From Gemmatimonadota bacterium (GTDB lineage Bacteria; Gemmatimonadota; Gemmatimonadetes; Gemmatimonadales; GWC2-71-9), in NCBI GenBank assembly GCA_003220795.1, contig QHTK01000045.1:124001-188000 (forward strand): DNA of 64,000 bases, read 5' to 3'. Shown piece after piece: positions 46,380-54,183 of the stretch. Numbering within the stretch: position 1 is the stretch's first letter; each line of letters begins with the position of its first letter. A program made the position numbers and the translations under genes. The notes below the pieces were generated by a model. That model was not told where the DNA came from. It did no database searches and saw nothing but the letters and a program-made list of their open reading frames with translations.

Positions 46380-47354
46380 TCAGACTCGCGTCGCGGCCAG
46401 GGGAGGGGCGACGCGCTCGCGGGCGGCGATGGTCGATGCGATCGCGACGATGTTGCGCGCCATGCGCGCCGACGCCGCGTCGATCATGCGACCGTCGAGC
46501 TGCGCCGCGCCGCGGCCCTCGCGCGCCGCCTGGTCCAGCGCGTCGAGGATGCGCCGCGCCCGCTCCAGCTCCACCGCCGGCGGCGTAAAGACCTCGTTCG
46601 CGAGCGCGATCTGCGAGGGGTGGATCGCCCACTTCCCCTCGTAGCCGAGCGCCGCGGCCCGCCGGGCGGCAGCGCGAAAGCCCTCCGGATCCTTGAAGTC
46701 ACCGTACGGCCCGTCGATCGGTCGGAGCCCGTAGGCGCGGCACGCCGTGACCATGCGCGACAATGCCGCATGCCATTGATCGCCGGGGTAGTCCGGGTTG
46801 GGGCCCCCGATGCTCACGGTTCGAGCGCGCAGGCTCGCCGCGAGATCGGCCACTCCGAAGTGCATCGCCTCGAGGCGGCGGCTGGCCTGCGCGATGGCCT
46901 CCACGTTGGCCATGCCCAGGGCCGTCTCGATCAGGACCTCCACACCGATGCGGTGGGGGAGGCGGCGCGCGGCCTCGATCTGCGTGAGCAGCGCGTCCAC
47001 GAGGTAGACATCGGCGGGGACGCCGACCTTCGGCAGCAGCACGACGTCCAGCCGGTGTCCCGCCTGTTCCACGACGTCCACCACGTCGCGGTACATGTAG
47101 TGGGTGTCGATGCCGTTGATGCGCACGCTGACCGTCTTGCCACGCGCGCGCCAGTCGTGCTCCAGCAGCCCGGCAATGACGTTCTGGCGCGCCTGCTCCT
47201 TGTCCGCCGGCGCGACGGCGTCCTCGAGGTCGAGGAATACGACGTCCGCATCGCTCGCGAGCGCCTTCGCGAACAACGCCGGTTGCGAGCCGGGCACCGC
47301 GAGCTCACTGCGCTGCAGCCGGGACGTGGCCGGCTCGTAGCGCGTCAGGCTCAT
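46380..47354 (-). CDS. mcl: L-malyl-CoA lyase
   Basis: A 324-residue HpcH/HpaI-type CitE-like lyase, the same length as Methylobacterium MclA as I recall. It has FLDLEDAVAPADKEQAR with metal Glu/Asp, IETALGMANVEAI and GKWAIHPSQIALANEVF. It splits malyl-CoA to acetyl-CoA and glyoxylate; glyoxylate then returns to Sga. ATG 47354 overlaps the sga stop. Citramalyl-CoA lyase is the main alternative, but the adjacent mtkAB favours malyl-CoA. Confidence 0.9.
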   Translation of the reverse strand: MSLTRYEPATSRLQRSELAVPGSQPALFAKALASDADVVFLDLEDAVAPADKEQARQNVIAGLLEHDWRARGKTVSVRINGIDTHYMYRDVVDVVEQAGHRLDVVLLPKVGVPADVYLVDALLTQIEAARRLPHRIGVEVLIETALGMANVEAIAQASRRLEAMHFGVADLAASLRARTVSIGGPNPDYPGDQWHAALSRMVTACRAYGLRPIDGPYGDFKDPEGFRAAARRAAALGYEGKWAIHPSQIALANEVFTPPAVELERARRILDALDQAAREGRGAAQLDGRMIDAASARMARNIVAIASTIAARERVAPPLAATRV

Positions 47355-48628
47355 GCCCGCACGGCGGCGCGCGAGGCCAAGGAACCGGGCTTGCCGCCTG
47401 GGGGCTGGGGCTGGGGCTGGGCGTCGGCCGAGGGCGCCGCCACGGCGCGCGGCGGCAGCGGGGCCGCGCTGCCGCGGTAGTGCTCGGCGGCCGCCGCGAC
47501 GCCGGCTCCGAGCGTGACCTTGATGCCGACGTCGCGCATCGCCATCTCCGTCCCGGCGATGGCGCCGAGCAGCATGAGCTCGTTCAAGTCGCCCAGATGG
47601 CCGATGCGGAACAGCTTGCCGGCCACGCGGGCGAGCCCAGCGCCCAGCGCGAGGTTGTAGCGCCGGAACGCGACATCGATGACGTCCGCCGCGTTGAACC
47701 CGTCGGGCACCAGGATCGCGCTCACGGTGTCCGAATGCCATTTCGGCGCCCGGGCACACAGCTTCAAGCCCCAGGCCCGCACGGCAGCGCGCACGCCGTC
47801 GGCCAGGCGGCGATGACGCGCGAATACGTTGTCCAGTCCCTCCTCGAACAGCATGGCGAGGGACTCGCGCAAGCCGTGCAACAACGGGAGTGAGGGCGTG
47901 TAGGGGAAGTAGCCCGTCGCGTTGGCCTTGCTCATGTCGCCGAAGTCGAAGAACACGCGCGGACACTTCGCCTGATTGCCGGCGGCGAGCGCTCTGGGAC
48001 TGGCGCACACGAGGCCGAGCCCGGGGGGCAGCATCAGCCCCTTCTGCGACCCCGTGATGGCGAGGTCCACCTTCCACTCGTCCATGCGGAAGTCGATCGC
48101 ACCGATCGAGCTCACCCCGTCCACATAGAGCAGCGCCGGGTGTCGGGCGGCGTCCATCGCCCGCCGCACGGCGGCGAGGTCGCTCGTCACGCCGGTCGCG
48201 GTCTCGTTGTGAACGATGAGTACACCCTTCACTTCGTGCTGGGTGTCCGCGGTGAGGATCTCCTCGATGCGCTCGACCGGTGCGCCCTCGCCCCAATCGA
48301 CGTCGATGATGTCCACTCGCAGGCCGTGCCGCTGGGCGAGGTCGATCCACAGGTGGCTGAACTGGCCGTACCGCGGGGCGAGGACGCGGTCTCCCGGCGA
48401 CAACGTGTTGACGAGCGCCGCCTCCCAGCCGCCGGTGCCCGTGGCCGGGAAGATGAACGGCTGACCGGCGGTGGTTTTGAAGACGCTCTTCAGGTCGCGC
48501 AGCAGCCCGGAGGCGAGCGCCGGAAAGGCGGAGGACCGGTGATCTTCCATGGCGCGGTCCATCGCGCGAAGGATCCGGTCGGGCACGTTCGTGGGACCGG
48601 GAACGAACAAGAAATTGCGGCCGGCCAT
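47351..48628 (-). CDS. sga: Serine-glyoxylate aminotransferase
   Basis: A 425-residue class V PLP aminotransferase. It opens FLFVPGPTNVPDRILRAM and has the PLP region GVSSIGAIDFRMDEW with the Schiff-base Lys in ITGSQKGLMLPPGL. It converts serine + glyoxylate to hydroxypyruvate + glycine. A Pro/Gln-rich tail of about 40 residues (AQPQPQPPGGKPG) exceeds the family length. It is first in the operon, preceded by a GAGG ribosome site and a weak promoter. Confidence 0.92.
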   Translation of the reverse strand: MAGRNFLFVPGPTNVPDRILRAMDRAMEDHRSSAFPALASGLLRDLKSVFKTTAGQPFIFPATGTGGWEAALVNTLSPGDRVLAPRYGQFSHLWIDLAQRHGLRVDIIDVDWGEGAPVERIEEILTADTQHEVKGVLIVHNETATGVTSDLAAVRRAMDAARHPALLYVDGVSSIGAIDFRMDEWKVDLAITGSQKGLMLPPGLGLVCASPRALAAGNQAKCPRVFFDFGDMSKANATGYFPYTPSLPLLHGLRESLAMLFEEGLDNVFARHRRLADGVRAAVRAWGLKLCARAPKWHSDTVSAILVPDGFNAADVIDVAFRRYNLALGAGLARVAGKLFRIGHLGDLNELMLLGAIAGTEMAMRDVGIKVTLGAGVAAAAEHYRGSAAPLPPRAVAAPSADAQPQPQPPGGKPGSLASRAAVRA

Positions 48629-48701
48629 GGCGGTCGTCCTCGAGGAGAGAGGGAGTGTGGCGATGCGAGAGCGGTGGGCTCGCGCCCACGCTATCCGGGC
48701 A

Positions 48702-48729
48702 AAGCTATTTCGACCGCCTCACCCCGCAA
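48702..48729 (-). promoter_or_regulatory. Possible promoter of the serine-cycle operon
   Basis: Minus strand: TTGCGG (48729-48724), 16-base spacer, TAGCTT (48707-48702), 74 bases before sga. Both hexamers are only moderate matches and no operator was recognised. The whole 9-kb operon has no better candidate upstream. Confidence 0.35.
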
Positions 48730-48757
48730 CTGGACGAACGGGTAGGCGTTGCCCTGC

Positions 48758-49942
48758 CTAACTGGCGGAGGGGGAGGGGGGGCGCGGGCAGCGGTCGCAG
48801 CCGCTGCAGTGTCGCACCGCCTCGCCGAAGTAGGCGAGCAGCATGCGGCGGCGGCAAACCGGACGGGCGATGTAGGCCCGCATCTCGGGCGCGCACTCGG
48901 CCCACGCGAAGTCGGCCGGGCTCCACAGGATCAGGCACTGCGCCGCCGCGCCATCCCGCCCCGCCCTGCCAGCCTCCTGGTAATAGCTTTCGAGCGTGCG
49001 CGGCGTCCCCCAGTGCAGCACCTGGCGCACGTCCGGCTTGTCGATCCCCATGCCGAACGCGCTGGTCGCGACCACCACCGGCACTCGGTCGCGCAGGAAC
49101 TCGATCAGCACCTCGCGCCGCGTGGCGGCGCACAGCCCGGCGTGATAGGGGGCGGCCCGCACACCCATGCGCAGCAACGCGCGGGTCACGAGCTCGGCGA
49201 GACGGCGGGTCGGCGTGTACACGATGGTATGCCCGGGGACGTCGCGGATCAGGCGGCGGATACGCGCGAACCGGTTCCGGTCGTCGCTCACGCGCTCGAC
49301 CGCGAACGCGAGGTTCGGCCGATCGAATGAGGTCATCACCACCGCCGCCTCCGGCAGGCGCAGCACCCGCAGAATCTCCGCGCGCGTGGCGGGCGTCGCG
49401 CTCCCCGTGAGCGCCAAGGTCGGGGGATGCTTCAGGAGGTAGCGGTACTTGCCGAGCTGGCGGTACACCGGCCGAAACTCGTTCCCCCACTCGACGATGC
49501 AATGCGCCTCGTCGACCGCGAGCAGCGAGACCGAGCCGCCCGCCTGCCGCAGGGTTCGCACCAGCGAGCCGAGCCGCTCGGGCGCGCAGTACAGCAGCCG
49601 AATGCTCCCGTCGAGCGCCGCATCGAGGATGGTGCGTCGCTCGGCGGCGGTGAGCAGGCTGTTCAAATAGGCCGCGGCGACTCCGCGGCGCCGCAGCCTG
49701 CTCACCTGATCTTGCATCAGCGAGATGAGGGGCGAGACGACGAGTGTCAGACCCTCGGTCATGAGCGCGGGTAGCTGGTAACAGAGCGACTTGCCGGCGC
49801 CCGTGGGGAGGACCGCGAGCACGCTCTGGCCCGCGAGCAGCGGGCCCAGCACCCGGACTTGATGGGCGCGGAACACGGGATGGCCGAATCGCTCGGCCAG
49901 CAACGCGCGGGCGCGGGGGAGCCCGCCGGTGAACGGGGACAT
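48758..49942 (-). CDS. RecQ-family DNA helicase, short form
   Basis: A 394-residue helicase. Motifs are Q/I (FRAHQVRVLGPLLAGQSVLAVLPTGAGKSLCYQLPA), II VDEAHCIVEWG, III TGSATP and VI YYQEAGRAGRDG. It has a shortened RecQ zinc region CRRRMLLAYFGE with CSGCDRC. The winged-helix and HRDC domains of E. coli RecQ are absent, so it is a minimal 3'-5' helicase. ATG 49942 follows a Gly/Pro-poor start; an upstream in-frame ATG is less likely. Confidence 0.9.
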   Translation of the reverse strand: MSPFTGGLPRARALLAERFGHPVFRAHQVRVLGPLLAGQSVLAVLPTGAGKSLCYQLPALMTEGLTLVVSPLISLMQDQVSRLRRRGVAAAYLNSLLTAAERRTILDAALDGSIRLLYCAPERLGSLVRTLRQAGGSVSLLAVDEAHCIVEWGNEFRPVYRQLGKYRYLLKHPPTLALTGSATPATRAEILRVLRLPEAAVVMTSFDRPNLAFAVERVSDDRNRFARIRRLIRDVPGHTIVYTPTRRLAELVTRALLRMGVRAAPYHAGLCAATRREVLIEFLRDRVPVVVATSAFGMGIDKPDVRQVLHWGTPRTLESYYQEAGRAGRDGAAAQCLILWSPADFAWAECAPEMRAYIARPVCRRRMLLAYFGEAVRHCSGCDRCPRPPSPSAS

Positions 49943-50020
49943 GGGCCCAAAGAAAGCGAGCCCCGGCGTCCGCACCGGGGCCCGAATCGCGCGACCTGGA
50001 TCTGAATTAGGCGATCGCCC

Positions 50021-50338
50021 TCAACCCCGATCGGTCCAATCCACGCCGAAGCTGTTGCCGCACTCGTGGCATTTCACGTCCTTGGGCTGGCCCGACACGT
50101 ACTGGCGCCTGTGGCACCCCGGGCACACGAGATGCGGCTCGTGCACCACGCTCCAGGACTTCGGCCGGTCCTTTCGGACGTCGACGTTGTCTCTGGGCAC
50201 GCGCACTTCGACTTGGTGCACATCCAGCACCACCCATTCCTTACCATGGTCTTCCACGATCCGGTACCACGCGCCCCGCCGCAGGCCTTCCTTCTCCGCG
50301 CGGTTGCCGTGGCTCCGGGCCCATCCGATGTCGGCCAT
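50021..50338 (-). CDS. Zinc-ribbon protein of the LRRGAWYR family (copy C)
   Basis: A 105-residue paralogue of the genes at 14206 and 15011: WARSHGN, LRRGAWYRIVED, VRVPRDNV, WSVV, then LVCPGCHRRQYV and VKCHECGNSFGVDW with the two CxxC pairs. It is the most compact version and lacks the WGPRY motif. It begins 3 bases after the GroES-like gene, so the two are translated together; this suggests a role near protein folding or quality control (inference). Confidence 0.72.
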   Translation of the reverse strand: MADIGWARSHGNRAEKEGLRRGAWYRIVEDHGKEWVVLDVHQVEVRVPRDNVDVRKDRPKSWSVVHEPHLVCPGCHRRQYVSGQPKDVKCHECGNSFGVDWTDRG

Positions 50339-50341
50339 GCG

Positions 50342-50725
50342 CTACTCCACTTCCTCGGGGGTCGCTTCCCGCACGAGCACGAGGATCGCCGCCTGCGGTA
50401 TGACAAGGTACTTCTTGCCTTCGAACGTGATCTCGACGGCCGCCTTCCGGAAGAACAACCCGTAGTCGCCGACCTGGGCCTGCATGGGGAGGTACTTCAC
50501 GTCCGGGCCGTGGATCTTCCACGGCTCGTCGTCCATGCTGGCGGGCTCGGTCATGGGCGTCCCCGGCCCGGTCGCGACGATGCGACCGCCCTGGACCTGT
50601 CGGCTCTCGAGCGCCGTGGGGGGGAGATACAGCCCGACATTGGTGCGCTCCTCCCCCTCTTCCGGGGAGATCAACACCCGGTCGCCCACGACGATCAGGC
50701 GTTTGGGAGTTTCGTCGTCGCGCAT
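50342..50725 (-). CDS. GroES-like co-chaperonin family protein
   Basis: A 127-residue chaperonin-10-fold protein. It has KRLIVVGDRVLISPEEGEE, a mobile-loop-like NVGLYLPPTALES, GGRIVATGPG, VGDYGLFFRKA and a late ILVLVRE. It is longer than GroES because of an insert (PMTEPASMDDEPWKIHGPD). No groEL is adjacent. The ATG 50725 is 7 bases after a strong -10 box and has no Shine-Dalgarno, so translation is probably leaderless. Function as a true co-chaperonin is not assured. Confidence 0.78.
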   Translation of the reverse strand: MRDDETPKRLIVVGDRVLISPEEGEERTNVGLYLPPTALESRQVQGGRIVATGPGTPMTEPASMDDEPWKIHGPDVKYLPMQAQVGDYGLFFRKAAVEITFEGKKYLVIPQAAILVLVREATPEEVE

Positions 50726-50732
50726 GGGCAAC

Positions 50733-50761
50733 AGTATACGTCCGAGGGGCAAAGCTGTCAG
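50733..50761 (-). promoter_or_regulatory. Promoter of the GroES-like gene
   Basis: Minus strand: CTGACA (50761-50756), 17-base spacer, TATACT (50738-50733), one of the best matches in the window. The ATG begins 7 bases after the -10, so transcription and translation starts coincide. Confidence 0.75.
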
Positions 50762-50792
50762 CCCTGTTTGTGACGCAGATCACCGGCGCCGC

Positions 50793-50820
50793 TTGACACG
50801 GCGGAGACGGTCACTATCAA
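50793..50820 (+). promoter_or_regulatory. Promoter of the membrane protein / vWA operon
   Basis: TTGACA (50793-50798), 16-base spacer, TATCAA (50815-50820). The -35 is perfect; the -10 lacks the last T. It leaves an 80-base leader before ATG 50908, which has its own GGGAG ribosome site. Confidence 0.6.
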
Positions 50821-50907
50821 TGTGTCCCGGCCGCTCGGGCGTCCGGGTGCGCCGTCGGTTCCCACGACCGCCAATCCCGGTTCCCACCCCAGTGAGGGAG
50901 CACTGAC

Positions 50908-52137
50908 ATGCAACAACCGCTAGGCACTGCCCAGACCGAGCAGTGGAGCTGGATTCTCCAGACGGTGTGGGGCTGGATCTGGGCGGGCCTGTCCTGGATC
51001 CTCGATTGGCAGGCGCTGGTGTTCCGCACGGTGCTCTCGGGTGATTCCTTCTGGCAGATCGTGGGGAAGTTCTTGTTGCTCTTCTTCCCGGCGACGGTGC
51101 TGGTGGCGGGCGTCTGGGGCACGATGGTCTCGCTCTACACCATTCCGTTCCGCTCGGGCCGCGGACGCTTTCTGGCGGCGCTGCTCATGTCCTGGTGGGA
51201 CGCGGTCCGCATGGCGTGGTTTTACTGGTTCGGCCTGGCGCGCTTCCTCCTCGTGTTCGTGGGCTGGATCTGGGGTCTGCTCCGCCTTGGCGTCGGGCTG
51301 TTGTGGCGGACCCTGAAGAACCTGGTCACGTCGCCCTTCGCCATGCTGGATTCGAGCTCGCGCCAGCCGGGGGTGCCGTGGATCGCGTTCATGCTGCTGC
51401 TGTTCTGGTCCGCCATCGAGGCCACGATCTTCACCTTCACGCTGCGTCCGACGATGAGCGAGCTGCTCTCGGACTTGACGGGCTACCAGGTGAACGCGCT
51501 GGCCCTCGTCGTGCTCCTGTGGTTCTTTCTGTTCATCATCATCGGGGGCAGCTTCGCCTGTATCCAGGTGCTGAACGAGGCGATCAAGACTCGCGCCATC
51601 GGGCAGATCGTCTCGATGGTGCTGGTCGAGTTGGCGGTTGCCCTGTTCGAGGTGCTCTTCTTGTACCGCGAGCTGATCGACGCCATCACGCCGTGGCTGG
51701 CCCAGCAGGGGTTCCAGTTGGGGATCGTCGGGACCCTGGGGCTGGCCCTGCTGGGGTGGGTGGGCGTGCGCGGCATGACCTGGTTCCTGTTCGGGCGGTT
51801 CGGGACGCCGGCGCTGCTCGCCATCCTGGGCCGGAAGGCGATGGAAGGCGTGGGCGCCGTGCGGGCGGCCGCGACCGCGGACGTGGAGTTCTGGCGCGGT
51901 CCGATCAACGCGCTCAAGGCCGAGCACGAGTGGTTCAAGAAGGAGGCCCAGCACCTGATGGAGCTCTTGACCCTGCCGGTGCTGCAGTTGGTCGCCAGCG
52001 GGTTCAACTTCCTGGTCGTCGTCATCATGGGCAAGCCGCACTTCAACCTGCCATTCCGGTCGCTGGACCAGGTGCTCACCAGCACGCCGATCTTCCACAC
52101 CGGCAAGACCCACACGGTCGAGGGAGGTGCGTCATGA
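50908..52137 (+). CDS. Polytopic membrane protein, unknown family
   Basis: A 409-residue protein I do not recognise. The N-terminal 35 residues are strikingly Trp-rich (WSWILQTVWGWIWAGLSW). TM helices lie at about 52-78, 100-132, 157-178, 195-220, 231-254 and 270-290. A charged soluble tail (about 300-409) contains EFWRGPINALKAEHEWFKKEAQHLMELL, then a final hydrophobic patch. The stop overlaps the start of a vWA lipoprotein gene, so the two probably form a complex across the inner membrane. Confidence 0.7.
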   Translation: MQQPLGTAQTEQWSWILQTVWGWIWAGLSWILDWQALVFRTVLSGDSFWQIVGKFLLLFFPATVLVAGVWGTMVSLYTIPFRSGRGRFLAALLMSWWDAVRMAWFYWFGLARFLLVFVGWIWGLLRLGVGLLWRTLKNLVTSPFAMLDSSSRQPGVPWIAFMLLLFWSAIEATIFTFTLRPTMSELLSDLTGYQVNALALVVLLWFFLFIIIGGSFACIQVLNEAIKTRAIGQIVSMVLVELAVALFEVLFLYRELIDAITPWLAQQGFQLGIVGTLGLALLGWVGVRGMTWFLFGRFGTPALLAILGRKAMEGVGAVRAAATADVEFWRGPINALKAEHEWFKKEAQHLMELLTLPVLQLVASGFNFLVVVIMGKPHFNLPFRSLDQVLTSTPIFHTGKTHTVEGGAS

Positions 52138-52889
52138 GGCGTCGCGTCGCGGCCCTGGTCCTGGCGCTCGGCGTCGTAGCGTGCTCGCCGTCGCAACGGG
52201 CCGAGACGCCCAGGTCGACGCTGGTGATCGGCCTCGATATCAGCGGCTCGTTCCGGCGCAATCCCAGTTTCAACGGGGCGATCGAGTTCGCGTCGCTCTA
52301 CATCTACGGCCATCTGAACGGGGTCGGCGGGCTACAGCCGAACACGGCGATCTTCGTCGGGGAGCTGGGCGGGGAGCGCACCGGCCAGGCCAAGGTGTTC
52401 CACCCGATCCAGGATCTCTCGGGCAAGTCGCCCGCGCAGATTGCATCGGACCTGCGAGCGTGGTTCCCGCAAGAGGACCCGATCACCGATTTCAACGCGT
52501 TCTTCCAGCGCGCGGCCCTGCATGTGAAGCGCAACAATCTGGTGCTGGCGCCGCTCAACGTCGTGCTGTTCTCCGACGGCGAGCCGGACTATCCGGGGGC
52601 GGGCCGGCTGTCCGTGGAGGACAAGTACAAACGGGTGGACCTGAGCCCGCTCGAATACCTGTCGCGCAACGTGACCGTGCGTCTGTTGTACGCCGACCCG
52701 CCCATCGCCCAGTTGTGGGAGAACAAGGTGCCGCGCAAGCGCGTGCGCCTGTGGACGCAGGACTCGGAAGTGATGAAAGGGTGGCGGCGCCACGTGGTGG
52801 AAAGCGTGCCGATCGAGCGGCAGGACTCGCTCTGGTCCTGGGTGGAGCACGTGGTGGACATGCGGGTACGGCGGGAGCGGGTTTTGTGA
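52134..52889 (+). CDS. von Willebrand factor A-domain lipoprotein
   Basis: A 251-residue exported protein. The signal peptide ends at LGVVAC (Cys17). The fold opens TLVIGLDISGSF, where DISGS (35-39) is the DxSxS of a metal-ion adhesion site; FSDGEPD supplies the later Asp. No TPR or von Willebrand partner domain is attached. It is coupled by ATGA to the polytopic membrane protein upstream. It could bind a ligand or substrate at the outer face of the membrane for that protein. Confidence 0.75.
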   Translation: MRRRVAALVLALGVVACSPSQRAETPRSTLVIGLDISGSFRRNPSFNGAIEFASLYIYGHLNGVGGLQPNTAIFVGELGGERTGQAKVFHPIQDLSGKSPAQIASDLRAWFPQEDPITDFNAFFQRAALHVKRNNLVLAPLNVVLFSDGEPDYPGAGRLSVEDKYKRVDLSPLEYLSRNVTVRLLYADPPIAQLWENKVPRKRVRLWTQDSEVMKGWRRHVVESVPIERQDSLWSWVEHVVDMRVRRERVL

Positions 52890-52910
52890 GACGTCAGACG
52901 TCAGACGTCA
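52890..52910. repeat. Triple GACGTCA direct repeat
   Basis: Three perfect head-to-tail copies of GACGTCA between convergent genes. The methyltransferase stop lies inside, so its last residues are encoded by the repeat. Related AGAAGTCAG units recur near 59751-59766. Each unit is nearly self-complementary (GACGTC), so the array could bind a dimeric protein. Confidence 0.6.
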
Positions 52911-53643
52911 GCTGTGCCCACGTTTCCGGATCCGCGCCCCCGTGCGGCACCAGGGCGCGCTGTAGCTTGTAGCGCAGTTTCGCAACGCCCCGGAGGTCAC
53001 GCCCCCGCTCGGACAGCGGGATGAGCCGCGCGGCGCGACGCGCCAAGGCGCCCCGGGCCTCGCGAAACCGTGCCGATGCGCCGTCCACCGGTCGATGCTG
53101 CGCCCAGCCGATCGATCCGCAGCACCCCGCCGGCCCATAGCGGTCCGACCCCAACACGTCCTCCACGAACACGCGGATCGGGCCCGCGAAGTTGTGGAGC
53201 ACGTCGTGGAGGGCCACGACGCCGCCCGGAGCCAGGTGCGGCGCGAACAGGTCCAGGTCCTGCTTCGCGCCCGGGTAGGTGTGGTCGCCGTCGATCCAGA
53301 GCAGCCGGATCGGCCGGTCCCAGCGGGTCGCGAGCTCATGTGAAAACTTGCGGTGCACCTCGACGTGATCGGTCAGGCCGGCTCGGGTGAGCGTATGCCG
53401 AAAATCGTCGAACGACGACGCCTGGCCGCCGAGGCCCGGATCGGTGCTCGACGGCGCGGTATGCGGGTCCACGGCGACGACTTTGCCGAGGCGGTAGCGG
53501 GCGGCGACCGAGGCCAGGCCGACGGTGGATTTGCCTTTGAAGCTGCCGATCTCGAGGATGACCCCCTGCGCCGGCACGCAGGCGGCGGCCAGGGCGAGAA
53601 AGCGGGCTTCCCGTTCGGTGAGGAAGCCAGGCGCCGCGCTCAC
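52894..53643 (-). CDS. Class I SAM-dependent methyltransferase
   Basis: A 249-residue methyltransferase of the TylF/Methyltransf_24 kind. It has GVILEIGSFKGKSTVGLA (SAM loop), VVAVDPHT, LLWIDGDHTYPGAKQDLDL and GGVVALHDVL. Target unknown. Upstream in frame, about 18 more codons look coding (FSAAADEAWRLV) but have no ATG/GTG/TTG, so GTG 53643 is taken as the start with reserve. It follows the bacilliredoxin by 50 bases. Confidence 0.82.
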   Translation of the reverse strand: MSAAPGFLTEREARFLALAAACVPAQGVILEIGSFKGKSTVGLASVAARYRLGKVVAVDPHTAPSSTDPGLGGQASSFDDFRHTLTRAGLTDHVEVHRKFSHELATRWDRPIRLLWIDGDHTYPGAKQDLDLFAPHLAPGGVVALHDVLHNFAGPIRVFVEDVLGSDRYGPAGCCGSIGWAQHRPVDGASARFREARGALARRAARLIPLSERGRDLRGVAKLRYKLQRALVPHGGADPETWAQLTSDV

Positions 53644-53693
53644 GAGCCGCCAGGCCTCATCCGCCGCGGCGGAGAAGTCCGGTGGGAGCGGGC

Positions 53694-54131
53694 TCAGTCG
53701 CAGTAGCGGTCGAACGCGGCGGTAAGATCGGTCGCGATGTCCGCCGCGGCCCGTCCTTCGATGTTCTTCCGCTCGAGCATGAAGACGAGCTTGCCGTCCT
53801 GGAAAAGCGCGATCTGCGGCGACGACGGCTGGTAGCCGGTGAAATAGCTGCGAGCCCGCGTGGTCGCGTCGGCGTCCTGGCCCGCGAACACGGTCAGGAG
53901 CTGCCTGGGTCGCTTGGCGTGCTGGATCGCGATAGCGGTCGCGGGGCGCGCGTTACGCGCCGCGCAGCCGCACACCGAGTTCACCACCACGAGCGTCGAG
54001 TCCGTCGTCTTTCCGAGCACGGCGTCCACCGCGTCCGGCGTGCGCAGCTCCTGAAAGCCGATGCGCGTGAGCTCCTCGCGCATCGGCTGCACGAGGCGGG
54101 GGTCGTACAGCGGCACGTTGAGGTTGGCCAT
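53694..54131 (-). CDS. Bacilliredoxin (BrxA/BrxB family)
   Basis: A 145-residue thioredoxin-fold protein of the UPF0403 family. The hallmark is the CGC active site in VVVNSVCGCAARNARP, with PSSPQIALFQDGKLVFMLER after it. Members reverse S-thiolation with bacillithiol in Firmicutes and related reductions elsewhere. It has no signal peptide. The ATG lies 6 bases from a TATTAT -10 box, so it is probably leaderless. Confidence 0.93.
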   Translation of the reverse strand: MANLNVPLYDPRLVQPMREELTRIGFQELRTPDAVDAVLGKTTDSTLVVVNSVCGCAARNARPATAIAIQHAKRPRQLLTVFAGQDADATTRARSYFTGYQPSSPQIALFQDGKLVFMLERKNIEGRAAADIATDLTAAFDRYCD

Positions 54132-54137
54132 GGATCA

Positions 54138-54166
54138 ATAATAGCTCGGCCCCGCGTTCAGGCCAA
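54138..54166 (-). promoter_or_regulatory. Promoter of the bacilliredoxin gene
   Basis: Minus strand: TTGGCC (54166-54161), 17-base spacer, TATTAT (54143-54138). The ATG begins 6 bases after the -10 and has no ribosome site. Confidence 0.68.
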
Positions 54167-54183
54167 CCTATGCTCGATCTGGT

